Source: Candidatus Woesearchaeota archaeon
GTDB taxonomy: Archaea > Nanobdellota > Nanobdellia > Woesearchaeales > JAIPIC01
Assembly: GCA_021734865.1 (NCBI GenBank)
Contig: JAIPIC010000009.1
Location: forward strand, 1-45,010
Direction: 5' to 3'
Length of the DNA stretch: 45,010 nucleotides
The text below holds more notes on this DNA, generated by a model that searched no databases, had not been told where the DNA came from, and saw only the letters and a program-made list of their open reading frames with translations. Position 1 is the stretch's first letter. The stretch itself is not shown here.

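Noticed and set aside
9497-43363. Many 60-143 aa + strand ORFs in frame mod 2 inside the giant ORF (e.g. 16397..16828, 43067..43363)
   Set aside because: All overlap the coherent frame mod 1 protein; their sequences lack domain signatures and several only mirror the repeats (same relative place in units).
43980-44250. Possibility that the ATPase is a separate gene
   Set aside because: Frame mod 1 runs directly from the sandwich domain through TM FMFWLIWQIITWPFTYVIIIMLVPTVFIGIKY and KKKKK into GATGSGKS with no stop; no SD-ATG pair seen between.
10177-44661. Minus-strand ORFs across the giant gene (e.g. 17478..17885, 27669..28031, 36561..36914)
   Set aside because: Antisense shadows of a repeat-rich coding strand; no SD, no recognisable domains, recurring positions follow the repeat period.
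1-45010. tRNA/rRNA genes
   Set aside because: No recognisable tRNA or rRNA signature noticed while reading; a tRNAscan/Rfam run would be needed to exclude them formally.

Overview
Probably archaeal sequence (BRE/TATA-type promoters, AGGTGA Shine-Dalgarno, HerA-like ATPase); the lineage is an inference. From left to right: the C-terminal tail of an IS-type DDE transposase at the window edge; a membrane GT2 glycosyltransferase (-); a B12-binding radical SAM protein (+); a three-gene operon of GT-C (PMT/ArnT-like) membrane glycosyltransferases; and about 1 kb of very AT-rich non-coding DNA (19% GC over 7741-8220 by hand count) carrying about a dozen degenerate copies of the palindrome TTACATAWTATGTAA. 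Next comes a tandem-HTH regulator that overlaps, by GTGA, one enormous open reading frame. That frame (mod 1) runs from GTG 9226 past the right edge (45010) with no stop: at least 35,785 nt, at least 11,928 codons, about 1.3 MDa. It is missing from the supplied ORF track, presumably because it has no stop in the window. The giant protein reads as: N-terminal membrane segment; two DUF2341-like + FG-GAP/VCBS (integrin-like) modules; 12 units of a ~622-aa repeat containing discoidin-like, EF-hand-like and Ig-like parts; an Ig/CARDB-like stalk; a CGDGICN Cys motif; one C-terminal transmembrane segment; and a cytoplasmic HerA/DUF87-type ATPase (GATGSGKS, Walker B MMVYDE). The best candidate for an undescribed system is this cassette: glycosyltransferases, an HTH regulator with an iterated-operator region, and a giant glycosylatable adhesin-like ectodomain fused to a HerA-like motor.
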